DNA from: Atriophallophorus winterbourni
Taxonomy: Eukaryota > Platyhelminthes > Trematoda > Plagiorchiida > Microphallidae
Length of the DNA: 64,000 nt
Direction of reading: 5' to 3'
NCBI GenBank assembly: GCA_013407085.1
Contig: JACCGJ010020640.1
Location: 47,310 to 111,309, forward strand
The notes under the pieces were generated by a model that was not told the origin of the DNA, did no database searches, and saw nothing but the letters and a program-made list of their open reading frames with translations. Shown piece after piece: positions 54,663 to 64,000 of the stretch. A program made the position numbers and the translations under genes. The stretch's first letter is position 1. Each line of letters begins with the position of its first letter.

Positions 54663-55175
54663 CTAGTAATAGGGTGAACATGCTCTGTAGACAGCTTTTG
54701 AAAGCACTTCAGCATTTGTCACTCTGTCGATCCACGATATGTTCAAGATACGACGGATGCTTCGTAGATGGAAAGCATTCAGCTTCCGTTCGTGTCTTGC
54801 GTGGGTGGCCCAGGTTTCACTGCCGTATAGTAAAGCATTTATTACGCACGCGCTGTATACCATCATCTTTGTCTTTACAGTCAGCTTGCGGTTACCCCAA
54901 ACACGAGAGTTCAATCGGGACAAAATGACAGCTGCTCTGCCAATCCGCTGATCAATCTCCGTGTCTAGCGAGAGGTTATCCGCAATGGTTAAACCAAGAT
55001 ATGTGAAATGATGTACTGGTTCGAGCTGACAGTTTCCAACAGTGATGATTGGTGGCGATACAGTCCCTTGACCGAGGGCTTTGGTCTTGCTCATGCGGAT
55101 TGTTAGACCAAAGTCTTTGCATGCCGACGAAAAACAGTTCATTAGCGACTGTAGATTCTCTTGGGAGTGAGCCAT
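54663..55175 (-). pseudogene. RTE post-RT region
   Basis: A 170-codon open frame begins at the equivalent of SFMAHSQENLQSLMNCFSSA, right after the active site. It continues with SMSKTKALGQGTV-like, HHFTYLGLTIADNLSLDTEI, GRAAVILSRLNSRVWGNRKL and RRILNISWIDRVTNAEVLSK. The catalytic FADD lies just upstream in a broken frame, and the zinc-finger tail is in other frames downstream to 54291. Confidence 0.75.
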
Positions 55176-56307
55176 AAGGCTGCATCGTCAAGAAGCAACA
55201 AGGTACACGGATTAATCACATTCCGACTTGGTTTTTGCTCTCAACCGCGGTTCAGGTTTGAAAAGTCTGCCATCACTTCGCGTGCGTATGTAGTAAATGC
55301 CTTTCGTTCTCGTCTTAAAAGCGTGCTTCAGAAGCAGGGGAAAGAAAAAGCGCCGAGCGAAAACCCACCTTATTTGAAGCCTCGGCGATTTCACATGCTG
55401 TGAACTGCAACCGTTAAAATGACTGAGCCCTTCAGCTGAGGGGAACGAAATAACGAGTCTCAAGCAGCTTAGGGGGAAGCCTAGCAGAATCAAGCCTTTT
55501 GAAAAAGACTCTCCCTGCTGAGTAGTCAGAATGCTTCAGTTTAGTAGTCAATAAAACGCGTTATAATGGCATTACGCTGTGCCGGACAACTTTCTTGAAG
55601 TTGTTTCGGAGAAAGCTAATGTCAACGGTTGATCTTCGTCTGCGGAAGCCACTTTGAGATTCGGAGTCAATCCTATCAGCTAAAACTTGTTACCGGATCT
55701 GTAAGACTCTAGTAAACAATCTACCTACAATATTCAGAAGGGAGATTCCACTGTAATTTTTGCAGTCGCCTCTATCACTCTTATTCCTAAATAGCGTGAT
55801 GATCTTTGTGTCTCGCCATCCTTGTTGACAAACCATTCCTGCCCAGAACAGAAGAAGCAAATGGTGAACGAGGCCGTACATAATTGTGCTTACTGGCATT
55901 TGCTGACCTCGGGGGGAGCCGTAGTCACCCTGGGGCCTTCCCATTCCACGAAGCGGTCGATGCCCTATTGAGCTCATCAAGCGTAGAGGGGTCATCTAGA
56001 TTTCAATATGCGAGTGACGTCAATCCTAGGCTTAGCAGACAATTTGGTGCGGTGAAATCTCGTGTGCGGGAGCTTCAGTTTTGCACAGACCAGTGAATAA
56101 TCAGTGTCGCAGTCTGCGCTTTGATATGATCTGGTGAGGAGCACGCTTCCTATATTAGTACGCTTAACAAGAATAAGATCAAGCTGATGCCAATGCTTAG
56201 AGCGAGGATGCTCCCAAGAGACCTTATGCTGTGGTTTTGTTTGAAAGAAAGTGTTACTGACACAAAGATTGAACTGTGTGCACAATTCTAAAAGGCGTTG
56301 CCCATTT

Positions 56308-57036
56308 TCATTGGTTTTTACCTACACCGAACCTTCCGAGACATTTTTGCCAAGACTCGTAATCTGCACCAACTCTGGCATTGAAATCACCCAATACCAC
56401 TACACAGTTTTTCTGTGGCACGTTTTCCAGGACGGCTGTGAGGTTATGATAAAAAGCGTCTTTTTCAGCAGGCGTCGCAGAGAGCGTCGGTGCATAAACG
56501 TTGACCAACGTAATGGTACCAGTAATGCACCTCAGATTTAAAGTCCAAATCCGTTCGCTCCCGCTGCTGCTCGGTTCTGTTGCTTTTAATATGTCGTTTC
56601 GCACGGCAAACCCAACACCATGCAGTCGAGGCTCATCGGAACCTCTTTCTTTCCAAAAGAATGTGTAATCACTTTCTGTTAGCTTGCCAGTGTCTGGTAA
56701 GCGCGTCTCTTGTAGGGCAGCCACGTCGACATTCAGCCTCTTTAGCTCGTTGTTAATCACGGCGGACTTTCTAACGCCTGTGATATTCGAGACGTCGTCA
56801 TAAAATCCTGGAAGCATGGACCGGACGTTCCAGGTTCCAAGTTTCAGAACTGACATTTGTTGTTTGGTATTTCGATTCGCTGGTGCGGAAAAATACAGTC
56901 TGCTTGTCGGTTGATTCCTAATCCCATGCACCCAATGAGGATAGCAGACCGTGGCGAGACGGCACCTTATTGACTGGGGGCTGCCCAGCTTGAGGCGGGC
57001 GGTAGCCGTCCAATGAGACCTGGAAGTCTCTCCCAC
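56308..57036 (-). CDS. RTE endonuclease domain, 242 codons open
   Basis: An uninterrupted frame containing LKLGTWNVRSMLPGF (about 85-99), the catalytic Glu region VAALQETRLPDTGKL (about 130-145), VNVYAPTLSATPAEKDAFY and VVLGDFNARVGADYESW (catalytic Asp/Asn). The catalytic His part (DYSLVCAKLKLP) is in the next frame at 56285-55992, so a frameshift near 56290 separates them. This kind of APE domain is often mis-annotated as 'craniofacial development protein 2-like'. It nicks genomic DNA to prime reverse transcription. It is part of a dead element here. Confidence 0.85.
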   Translation of the reverse strand: MGETSRSHWTATARLKLGSPQSIRCRLATVCYPHWVHGIRNQPTSRLYFSAPANRNTKQQMSVLKLGTWNVRSMLPGFYDDVSNITGVRKSAVINNELKRLNVDVAALQETRLPDTGKLTESDYTFFWKERGSDEPRLHGVGFAVRNDILKATEPSSSGSERIWTLNLRCITGTITLVNVYAPTLSATPAEKDAFYHNLTAVLENVPQKNCVVVLGDFNARVGADYESWQKCLGRFGVGKNQ

Positions 57037-57994
57037 CGTCGAAAGCAGCCCCAGGCGCTTAGCTCTACGCCAGTCGAGCCATAGCTTTCAACCGGTATCT
57101 GCTGCTTCCCGTGTTATTTTCCGTACAGGCGGAATGGAGTGTCCTCTCCATTTGTGCGTTGTGATGTACGCCAGGGCAGTCCAATATGGAGAACTAGCTG
57201 TTGCCCATGCAGCAAGTGCTCCCTCTCCACGGCACCACTGGAACCAAAGGAACAGCTAGGCTGATACGTTTGTACAACGATGCCGTCGCAGGAGCTGGCA
57301 GGACGAAGTTGAATAAACTTCGGACTGCCTAACGGGACTCCGGCTCCGGATTTTTCCTCGAAGTTGACTCCTGAAGCCTTTTCCATGAATGGATGAAGCC
57401 ACAAGGCAGTGGAGGTTTGAGATAACGGTTTTCCTTCCCCTAGGTGGGCCGCCTTCATGGACTAACGAGCTTCACTTGCCCGAAGCATGCTGGTTTTGAG
57501 GCGCCAGTCAGCCGACTTCGCCCTTTCTTCTGTCAGTAGAAGCAGTTCCGCAGGGTCACACAGGACCCCGCGTGCATGCAAGGAGCAGGACTTGGTTGTC
57601 AGAGGCTGTATGAGACGCAGGCCATTGGAGCTTTTTGGAATTGGGAGCTTATCCCCAAAACCGCCCCGGCCATGACAAACTTGGAACCAAGCACACGTTA
57701 GGGTAAATGATTAATTGCAAAGTTGTCGCATTTTGTCTCATTAAATTTGGAAGGTGCCACTTTCAAAACTACGTATACCTGAGATCTGGGTAATACGCAT
57801 TGTAAGAATCATGTAACACCTCTGGGATTTTAACAGGATTCACTTGATCGAGACTGGATCTACATAACCGCTACTCAAATTTCAACACCGGTAGAACGTT
57901 AGTTATTCACTCAAAAGATTGAAGATAAATACGTGGGCTACGATTAAATGGCGGAGTATTTGAAAATACTTCGACTGATAAGGATGCGAATTGA

Positions 57995-58170
57995 CTTACT
58001 TGACTTAATCCTTTGCGTTCCTGGAGGAGCATGGGGCCTCGGCAACTTGTCTTCACTTTGGTTTGTCCATAGCAGCCAGTCTGATGTCGTTCCAGTTAAT
58101 TCCACGCTTGCGGATTTTCTCTTCACACGAGCGCTTCCAAGATAGCCTTGAGCGCCCGACCCGTCTCTTG
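57995..58170 (-). mobile_element. Small insertion in duplication copy 2, unclassified
   Basis: Copy 1 has no counterpart between positions equivalent to 57990 and 58165. The minus frame reads VELTGTTSDWLLWTNQSEDK, LPRPHAPPGT. I think it is the tail of a retroelement, but I cannot name it. The plus-strand left edge is marked by 'ttgacttacttgacttaa'. Confidence 0.4.
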
Positions 58171-58499
58171 GATGGTCTATAATCTATCAATTCAATGGTT
58201 GAATGTTTTCATAATATATGAAGAAACTAGGATGCGTACTTGTAGGCTACATTTGGTATTCGCGCCTAAAATTTTTAGTCGTTACATTTCGAATGATGAA
58301 TTAATTTTTCGTTTTCTTTCAAACCACTCATTTTGTTTATATATCAAACTTTGTTCAAAATATGATTACTGTTCAAAACCTTATATTCAATCTCACTATC
58401 GGAGCTTGGGATAGTCTGGGTACATATTCGTTCGAATATTTGATGAACAAACAGAAGATCAATTTTGATAATCTTGAAATTCATCTTCAATGTTTTGTT

Positions 58500-58790
58500 G
58501 TTGGTTAGGTTTGGCCGATGTTTTTCTCATAAATGTTCATCACAATCACACCATAGTTCCATGCTATGCAGCTTTCCGAATGACTAAACAGTCCCACAGT
58601 GCTTGAAAAGATAGAAAGAATTCGGTCACTGGTCGTCAGTTGCACGCCAGAGGCGTGTTCTGCTTTCAGCATTTGAAATCTTTATCTGTTCATCCTAGCT
58701 CGCGGACAAATCTTCAGCAATGCCTCCAATGTGAGCGGTCAAGATCAAGTTCTTCTCAACTCACATGGTCAATGTCAGGTGGCTTTTATT
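58500..58790 (-). mobile_element. 3'-terminal RTE fragment, duplicate of 13.96-14.28 kb
   Basis: Same old RTE tail as in copy 1, including 'gatgt...cat ... cacaatcaca' and 'aatgactaaacagtcc'. A second RTE begins immediately to its right. Confidence 0.55.
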
Positions 58791-58794
58791 GTTG

Positions 58795-61140
58795 TTGTTG
58801 GCCTCCTTCGGTCGATGCCGAACATAGATGTACATCACAAAAGCATGAATGTCCTGGTTTTGAAGCTTTTTGAGTGACCAAACATTCCGATTCGGAAGCA
58901 ACAATCTCTCCCGCAGCGCTGGCAACAAAAGTCACAACTCGGTTGTATTGCGTCAGTTGCACGCCGGCGGCGTGATCTGCGTTCAGCAGCCAAGAGCTGT
59001 ATCTGCTCCACCCAAGCTTTCAGACGACGATTTACACAGTACCTGTGATGTGAGCGGTCAAAAGCAAGTTCTTCCCAACTCGCCGGGTCCATGCCAAGAG
59101 CTTTCATATCCTTTTTGCAAACGTCTTTGTACCGCAAGTGCGGTCTGCCCAATAGTGAACTTCCTAGTTGCAACTCACCACAGAGTAGATCTTTCGAAAT
59201 AAGACTATTTTTTATCCTGTATACATGACCAAGCCAGCGCAGGCGGCGCTGTCGCAATAGAGTGAACATGCTGTGTAGACCAGCTTCTGAAAGCACTTCA
59301 GCATTAATGGCTCTGTCATTCAACGATATGTTCAAGATACGACGGATGCTTTGCAAGTGGAAAGCCTTCAGCTTCCGTTACTGTCTTGCGTAAGTGGTCC
59401 AGGTTTCACGGCCGCACAGTAGAGAATTTAGTACGCAAGCGCTGTATAACATCATCTTTGTCTTTATAGTCAGCTAGCGGTTACTCCAAACACGAGATTT
59501 TAAACGGGACAGAATATCAGCTGCCACGCTAATCCGCTTATTAATCTCCGTGTCAAGCGAGAGGTTATCCGCAATGGTTGAACAAGAGTATGTGAACTGA
59601 TGTACTGATTCAAGCTGACAGTTTCCGAAAGTTATGATGGAAGGCGATACAGTCTCTTGACGAACGACTTTGGTCTTGCTCATGCTGATTGTTAGCTCAA
59701 AGTCTTTGCATGCCGATGAAAAACAGTCCATTAGAGGATGAAGGTGCTCTTGGGAGTGAGCAATAAAAGATGCATCGTCGGCAAACAGCAGGTCAGGTAT
59801 TAGCACATTTCGTTCCTTTGTTTGTGCTCTCAACCGGTTTACGTTGAAAAGCTCGGCATCATTTCGCGTGCATAGGTAAATACCTTCTGTCCTCGTCCTG
59901 AAAGCGTGCTTCAGAACCAGAGTAAAGAAAATGCCGAACAGCGTGAGAGCAAGAACACACCCTCGTTTGACGCCTCGGCGAATTTCAATGGATTCTGAGC
60001 TGGAACCGTTAAAATGGACTGAGCCCTTCATGCCTGAGTGGAACGAAATAACGAGGTCTTAGGTGCAGCCTATCAGATCAAGCATTTTAAAAAGACCCTC
60101 CACGCTGACGTAGTCAAATGCCTTAGTTAAATCAATAAAACCAGCGTATAATGGCATACGCTGTTCCCGACACTTTTCTTGAAGTTGTCTTAGGGAGGAG
60201 ATCGTGTCAACGGTTGATCTTCCCTTGCGAAATTCATATTGAGATTCGGAGTAAATTCTATCAGTTACAACTTGCAGCCGGATCTGTATCAGGAGCTTTG
60301 TGGATACTAAAGCTAATCTCAGTCCAGTAGTCATTTGCAGTCTGTTAGACCTTATTTCTTGCTGCTCTTAGAAGTCTTAAGTTTTAACCTGTTAGCATAC
60401 CTTTGAACATCTAGAATGCTGACTGTCTCTCATCCAACACAGCAGTAATCTCAGAAGCTTTTGCTTCGAACCAGTCGCTCGTTCGATCTTTCTTCGTACC
60501 GAAAGTGGAAAGTGCGACTCGGTATATGCAATTTTTCATCGATTCCCAGTTTTCTGGAGTCGATTCAAGTAGGGTGGTCTTGCTGAACTCGAATGTGAAG
60601 GCTTTGCAAATCGCGCAGCTAAATTAGGTTCGCACATGCCAGTGACGTCAATCCTACGCTTACCACCCCGCCTACAGCATTCATAAGGGAGATTCCTCTG
60701 TATTTGTTGCAGTCGCCTCTATCTCCTTTGTTCTTGCGGGACAAACTCCTCCTGCCAGCACTGAAGGAGCACATGGTGAAGCGGTTGTTATAATGCTGCT
60801 CAACAGCATTTGATGAGCTCTGGTGGAATTCCGTCGTCACCAGGGGCCTTCCCATTCGCTACGCGGTTGATTTCTCTATTGAGCTCATCAAAAGTAGGGG
60901 GAGTATCTAGATAATCGATAGTCGGCAACCGCTCGACATTTTCGAATACATGTGGTAAAACCGTACTGTGCCTAGAGTAGGGAGAGCAGAAGTGCTCTAC
61001 CCATCTTTCCATTTGCTGAGTTTTGTCCACAATCGGGTCGTTAGATGCAAATATAATGCGAGCCGTTTTAAGTTTGTTTGGGCCTTCGGCTCTCTTGATC
61101 CCATCAATAGGACAGGCTACGGTGTGGACGTACAAATTTG
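58795..61140 (-). mobile_element. RTE-clade retrotransposon, 5'-truncated
   Basis: It starts at the linker (61135-60800: FDELNREINRVANGKAPGDD, GIPPELIKCC) and continues through RT pieces at 60334-60059 (SQYEFRKGRSTVDTISSLRQ, FIDLTKAFDYVSVEGL), 60031-59474 (RGVKRGCVLALTLFGIFF, LLFADDASFIAHSQEH) and 59356-58835 (post-RT and zinc-finger tail CCQRCGRDC ... MFGH). It ends at the 3' box near 58800. Breaks lie near 60040, 59470 and between 60340 and 60620, where sequence unlike the rest interrupts. Confidence 0.85.
59474..60031 (-). pseudogene. RTE reverse transcriptase core, frameshifted at both ends
   Basis: A 185-codon frame with GSSSESIEIRRGVKRGCVLA, the catalytic LLFADDASF, CFSSACKDFELTISMSKTKV and SLDTEINKRISVAADILSRL. 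It is intact across the active site but out of frame with its 5' half (60334-60059) and with its tail (59356-58835). Confidence 0.8.
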
Positions 61141-61149
61141 TGCTCTCAT

Positions 61150-61660
61150 ACTTTTGGATCTTATTGCTCGCTTTATTGACGGACCTAGACGGTTCTTATA
61201 ACATTGAACTCTTCTCAACTTCCTCATTTGGAATATACTATTTTCAAGTCGGAATAGCGCGAATTCTTGAAAATCAAAACTTCCAGTTTCTACCCAACAT
61301 TGCATGAGCGTGCAACATTGCTTCCAATCCAGAATAACGCAACAACTCGGATACCATCAGGAAGATCTTGCTATTTCGTATTTACTGACAGTTATTTCAA
61401 CACTGTCGGATCAAATTTCACAGAACAGCCTTTGCGTGAAAGTGTACGCCATTTTACTGTCCGTTGGATTGTACTGCATCACATCCACTCGTTCTTGCAC
61501 TCCACCGAGAGACACCGATCGATAATCGACCGCTTCGCCTAGTGTATCGACCCGATGTCGCGAAATTGTAACAATGACCGACAACGTGACCTCAAACGGA
61601 CCTGACGTGACCTATAATCGCTATACCGTTAACGATTTGATGTACACTCAAGTTTGTACG
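61150..61660. other. No recognised feature
   Basis: Sequence between the RTE and the Penelope-like fragment. Overlapping short frames on both strands, none with a recognisable motif. Confidence 0.3.
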
Positions 61661-61985
61661 ATCTGCTTATGTCGCGTCTGACTTAAGTGCATTTTTTGCT
61701 AATTCTAGAGCGCTTGTGCTGCCCCCGTTCGTGAAAAAGGCGCCTTCATCGAAGCTAACCATCATTTCATCCTCGTCGAGCGTTATTGTACTCAAACGAC
61801 GAACGAACGAGTTCTCAATGAAAGAATCGCTGTTCCCAACTAGAGGTTTCAACAAATGAGCGAAATGCTTCGCTAATACAAGTGTTGGGGATCCCATGCC
61901 ATCTACGATAGGTCGCTGAGGGACGGCCACCTTAAGTATATTCGGGAGCCCGTAGAACCAAGGGGTCTAAGCAGATTTCTCTGTT
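61660..61985 (-). mobile_element. Penelope-like element RT fragment
   Basis: The minus frame from about 61975 reads WFYGLPNILK then VPQRPIVDGMGSPTLVLAKH, LLKPLVGNSDSFIENSFVRR, then DEMMVSFDEGAFFTN. FYGLPKIHK, RPIVS..GSPTY.L.K, and LVSFDV.SLFTN are the well known Penelope RT motifs. The expected SFD-V-SLFT here is SFDEGAFFT, and the frame ends at 61667. No GIY-YIG endonuclease was seen. Confidence 0.75.
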
Positions 61986-61996
61986 CGTACTGAAAG

Positions 61997-62041
61997 CCTT
62001 GTTCTGACGAAGCTTCTGTGTCAGAAGCGAAACGTTATCAA
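61997..62041 (+). ncRNA. Hammerhead-type ribozyme core next to the Penelope-like fragment
   Basis: CCTTGTT (stem I strand, 61997-62003), CTGACGA (62004-62010), a 6-bp stem II GCTTCT/AGAAGC with a GTGTC loop (62012-62028), GAAA (62029-62032), CGTT (62033-62036) and ATCAA (62037-62041). Stem III would be the palindrome ACGU, and cleavage would follow 62036. Stem I keeps four of five pairs (one U-U mismatch). Hammerheads are known in the terminal repeats of Penelope-like elements. Here the ribozyme is on the strand opposite to the RT. Confidence 0.6.
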
Positions 62042-62099
62042 TAAAATACTCTCACTTATTCATTACAAACTTCATTTATTCATCTTCTGTCTTCATCTT

Positions 62100-62505
62100 G
62101 CAATGGTGGTCCAGGATTCAAGAAGGTACACTAAACCATTCAATATGCTCGCGCAGTATACCATCATTTTTGTCTTTACAGTCAAATAGCATTTGCCTTA
62201 GACACGAGATTTCAATCAGGATATAATGACAGCTGCTGTGCCCATCTGTTTATCAATATCCGTGTCTAGCGATAGGTTATTTGCAATGTTTGAATAAAGA
62301 TATGCTAAATTATATAAAGGTTCAAGCTGACATGTACCAACAGTCATGATTAAGCGCGATACAATATATTGGCCAAGGACTTTGTTCTTGCTCTGACTCG
62401 TGCTGATTGCTAGCCTTTGTTGTTTGCTTGTAGACTGAACACAGTACTTATTCTTGAGAGAAAGCAATAATTGCTGCATTGTCCATTGCAAACATGTTCA
62501 AACTC
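62100..62505 (-). mobile_element. RTE-clade internal fragment
   Basis: The minus frame 62491-62216 contains QSKNKVLGQYIVSRLIMTVG, CQLEPLYNLAYLYSNIANNL, SLDTDIDKQMGTAAVIIS, matching the region after the RT active site of other copies. Truncated at both ends. Confidence 0.7.
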
Positions 62506-62509
62506 AATG

Positions 62510-63300
62510 GAACATCTGTAAGTCTACCTTCATTTCGTGAAGAAAGTACCGATGACGTATTGCGCCTGGTAAATTCGGGGATGTGATTCACACTTTATAT
62601 CGGTCGGTTACAGAAGTCTCGTGAGTGCTTCTTCTTCTTCAACTGTTGGTTCCGCACATGCTTCTTAGGCGTGAGCAACAGGAAACTTTGTAACTCATCA
62701 TCTTGAATACGATTATCACCTCTATTCAAATAGTCCTTACAATAATCGATTCTTTCAAACGAGTTTTAAATTAAAATTGATGAAAACTTCATATTCTTTA
62801 CATGATTCAAGTTTGTATTTGACTGTAGAATAGTGGACAAAATTTATTTATTCAGTAAATAAATGTCATAACAAATATATAAATAATGATTGAATAATAC
62901 GCAATCTTTTCGAGCAAACTGAAGCTCATGTCGTGTGGTGATTTCTGCAAGCGTTGTTTCAATTCAGACATCTTGCTGCAATGCAGGTTTGAACATTTAA
63001 TGACACAAATATATCGTTTTTCTTGACACGTTATACCATCGCGCGTCTAAGCTTGTCTTCTAGGTTCACATCTCCCCACAGATGCTTACATTACTATTCA
63101 AACACTCGACGGAACATTTATTCAATCTAAGGACTGTTTAATAAAGATATTATCGGCGACGAAGAGATTGTTTCATTATTAAGTTTGGCGATCCAATTAA
63201 AAGAGTTGTTGTGTGAGTGCTAGAAATGTGATCTCTGCAAAAATTGGCTAAATAAAGTAAACTCTGCAAGTTTGAATCAACGTCGCGTTTGATTATTATT
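62510..63300. other. No recognised feature
   Basis: No coding frame, transposon landmark or convincing micro-exon was found. Confidence 0.3.
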
Positions 63301-63625
63301 AAATCACTTTTGGTGAAAAGTACAGTGAAAGATGGTGCACGATGGATGAAAAATGAAATGTCACTGATGGAAAGGATTTATCATAATGCAACTTAAATGG
63401 TTACCAGTTTGTATAATCTACCAGTTGAGCGACGATCATCGACATTGGGATTGTGCACTATTGAGCGCAGGCGCTTGCAATGTAAATTAATCATCACATA
63501 TCGAATGATCCATACGTCGTACTGCTCAATTCGATTATGTTTAAAATGGGTTTCAGTCACCCGACACACATTTCGGAGTACACACGCACTTGAAAAACAA
63601 ATTTTTCAAATCATATAATTCCTGT
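63300..63625 (+). mobile_element. CR1-clade C-terminal fragment
   Basis: Plus codons from about 63370 (MERIYHNAT-like, then VTSLYNLPVERRSSTLGLCT, IERRRLQCKLIITYRMIH) resemble the minus-strand fragment at 15.2-15.6 kb, extended here by SVTRHTFRSTHALEKQIFQI. Only this C-terminal piece is present. Confidence 0.6.
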
Positions 63626-63629
63626 TAGC

Positions 63630-64000
63630 ATTTCCACACTTTATATCATATTTGGAAATAATTTTACTTTTACATCTAATCGATGTTGCTATTACTGAAA
63701 ACCATGTTTATGAGATATCAAACATTCGTTCACATCGGGATTCTGAATTTGTGATTCAAGCCGTATGTTGAATATTAATTGCTCTCAGTAACATAAGCAA
63801 CTCCCAAGTATTCATTGAAGTTTAGAATCTAGAAACTCAGGCTCTATTTATTTGATCGTGACGCACATTTCTGCGTTAATCCAGACCATGTTCTGGGAAC
63901 TACTTTGAACACGTTGCAGCAAGCTTTGCTTATTTGCGCAAGAAAAAATTAGGAAATTAAACTGAAATTGTTTTGATGACAAATTTATTTTATGGTTTTT
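63630..64000. other. No recognised feature
   Basis: AT-rich end of the window, no frame or repeat identified. Confidence 0.3.

Larger units (their letters stand above)
54250..57690 (-). mobile_element. RTE-clade retrotransposon, near full-length, inserted in duplication copy 2
   Basis: It reads leftward from a GC-rich leader (57690-57040) through the endonuclease (57036-55992), RT pieces (RGDCKNYSGISLLN near 55760; the active-site zone near 55230) and the post-RT region (55175-54663) to the 3' box 'ccgtcggtcgatttcgaccatgg' near 54260-54285. Flanking 'aagcacac.tt' at 54232 and 57689 looks like a target-site duplication. Copy 1 (near 13330-13350) is the empty site. Frameshifts, and an apparently shortened endonuclease-RT linker near 55990, make it inactive. 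Confidence 0.85.
49385..58620 (+). repeat. Segmental duplication, copy 2 (interrupted)
   Basis: Direct counterpart of 9.4-14.3 kb. It is longer because it contains the hammerhead repeats at 52.86-53.19 kb, the near full-length RTE at 54.25-57.69 kb and a small insertion at about 58000-58165. Micro-exons, polyadenylation signal, CR1 remnant and flanking sequence occur in the same order as in copy 1. Confidence 0.75.

Overview
This is an AT-rich window from a eukaryotic genome, and it looks like a digenean flatworm of the schistosome lineage. That is inferred from four things found together: CR1-clade and RTE-clade non-LTR retrotransposon remains, a Penelope-like fragment, hammerhead-ribozyme repeats, and a gene built from tiny symmetric exons. 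No bacterial-type operons, rRNA or confident tRNA genes were seen. Most long open frames are broken retroelement pieces.

The main host gene found here is a candidate micro-exon gene (MEG) on the + strand. A 52-nt first coding exon at 9100-9151 encodes a signal peptide and ends in phase 1. It is followed by very short exons with good splice signals at 9248 (12 nt), 9491 (21), 10972 (12), 12733 (21), 17081 (21), 17608 (21), 21230 (21), 21729 (21), 25846 (27) and 27624 (21). A terminal exon at 38627 has stop 38671-38673 and an AATAAA at 38821. Every micro-exon is a multiple of three, is open in phase 1, and creates no stop at any junction. The model encodes 98 residues over about 30 kb. A shorter form ending at 9588, with AATAAA at 9644, would encode 40 residues.

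About 5 kb of this locus (roughly 9.4-14.2 kb) has a diverged direct copy at about 49.4-58.6 kb. The 21-, 12- and 21-nt micro-exons recur there at 49459, 50924 and 53693 with the same lengths, phase and intact splice sites. The copies share an old CR1 insertion and a 3' RTE fragment. The second copy was later split by an almost full-length RTE (about 54.25-57.69 kb).

Layout: 0-2.8 kb RTE (-); 3-4.6 kb CR1 (+); 4.65-6 kb tandem repeats of about 310 bp; 6.5-8.3 kb CR1 (+); 9.1-38.8 kb candidate MEG, whose introns hold CR1 and RTE pieces, a GATA microsatellite and a Tigger/pogo deletion derivative (22102-23205); 41.5-41.8 kb orphan RTE leader; 42.8-43.5 kb CR1 3' end; 46.2-48 kb RTE (-); 48.1-48.4 kb inverted copy of the tandem repeat; 49.2-58.6 kb second MEG copy; 58.8-61.1 kb RTE (-); 61.66-62.04 kb Penelope-like RT fragment beside a hammerhead core; 62.1-62.5 kb RTE fragment; 63.3-63.6 kb CR1 fragment. 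Type I hammerhead ribozymes with a minimal palindromic stem III lie at 34477-34518 and 53104-53145.

Splice models were read by eye, with no transcript support. The search concentrated on the + strand, so exons may be missing or false.
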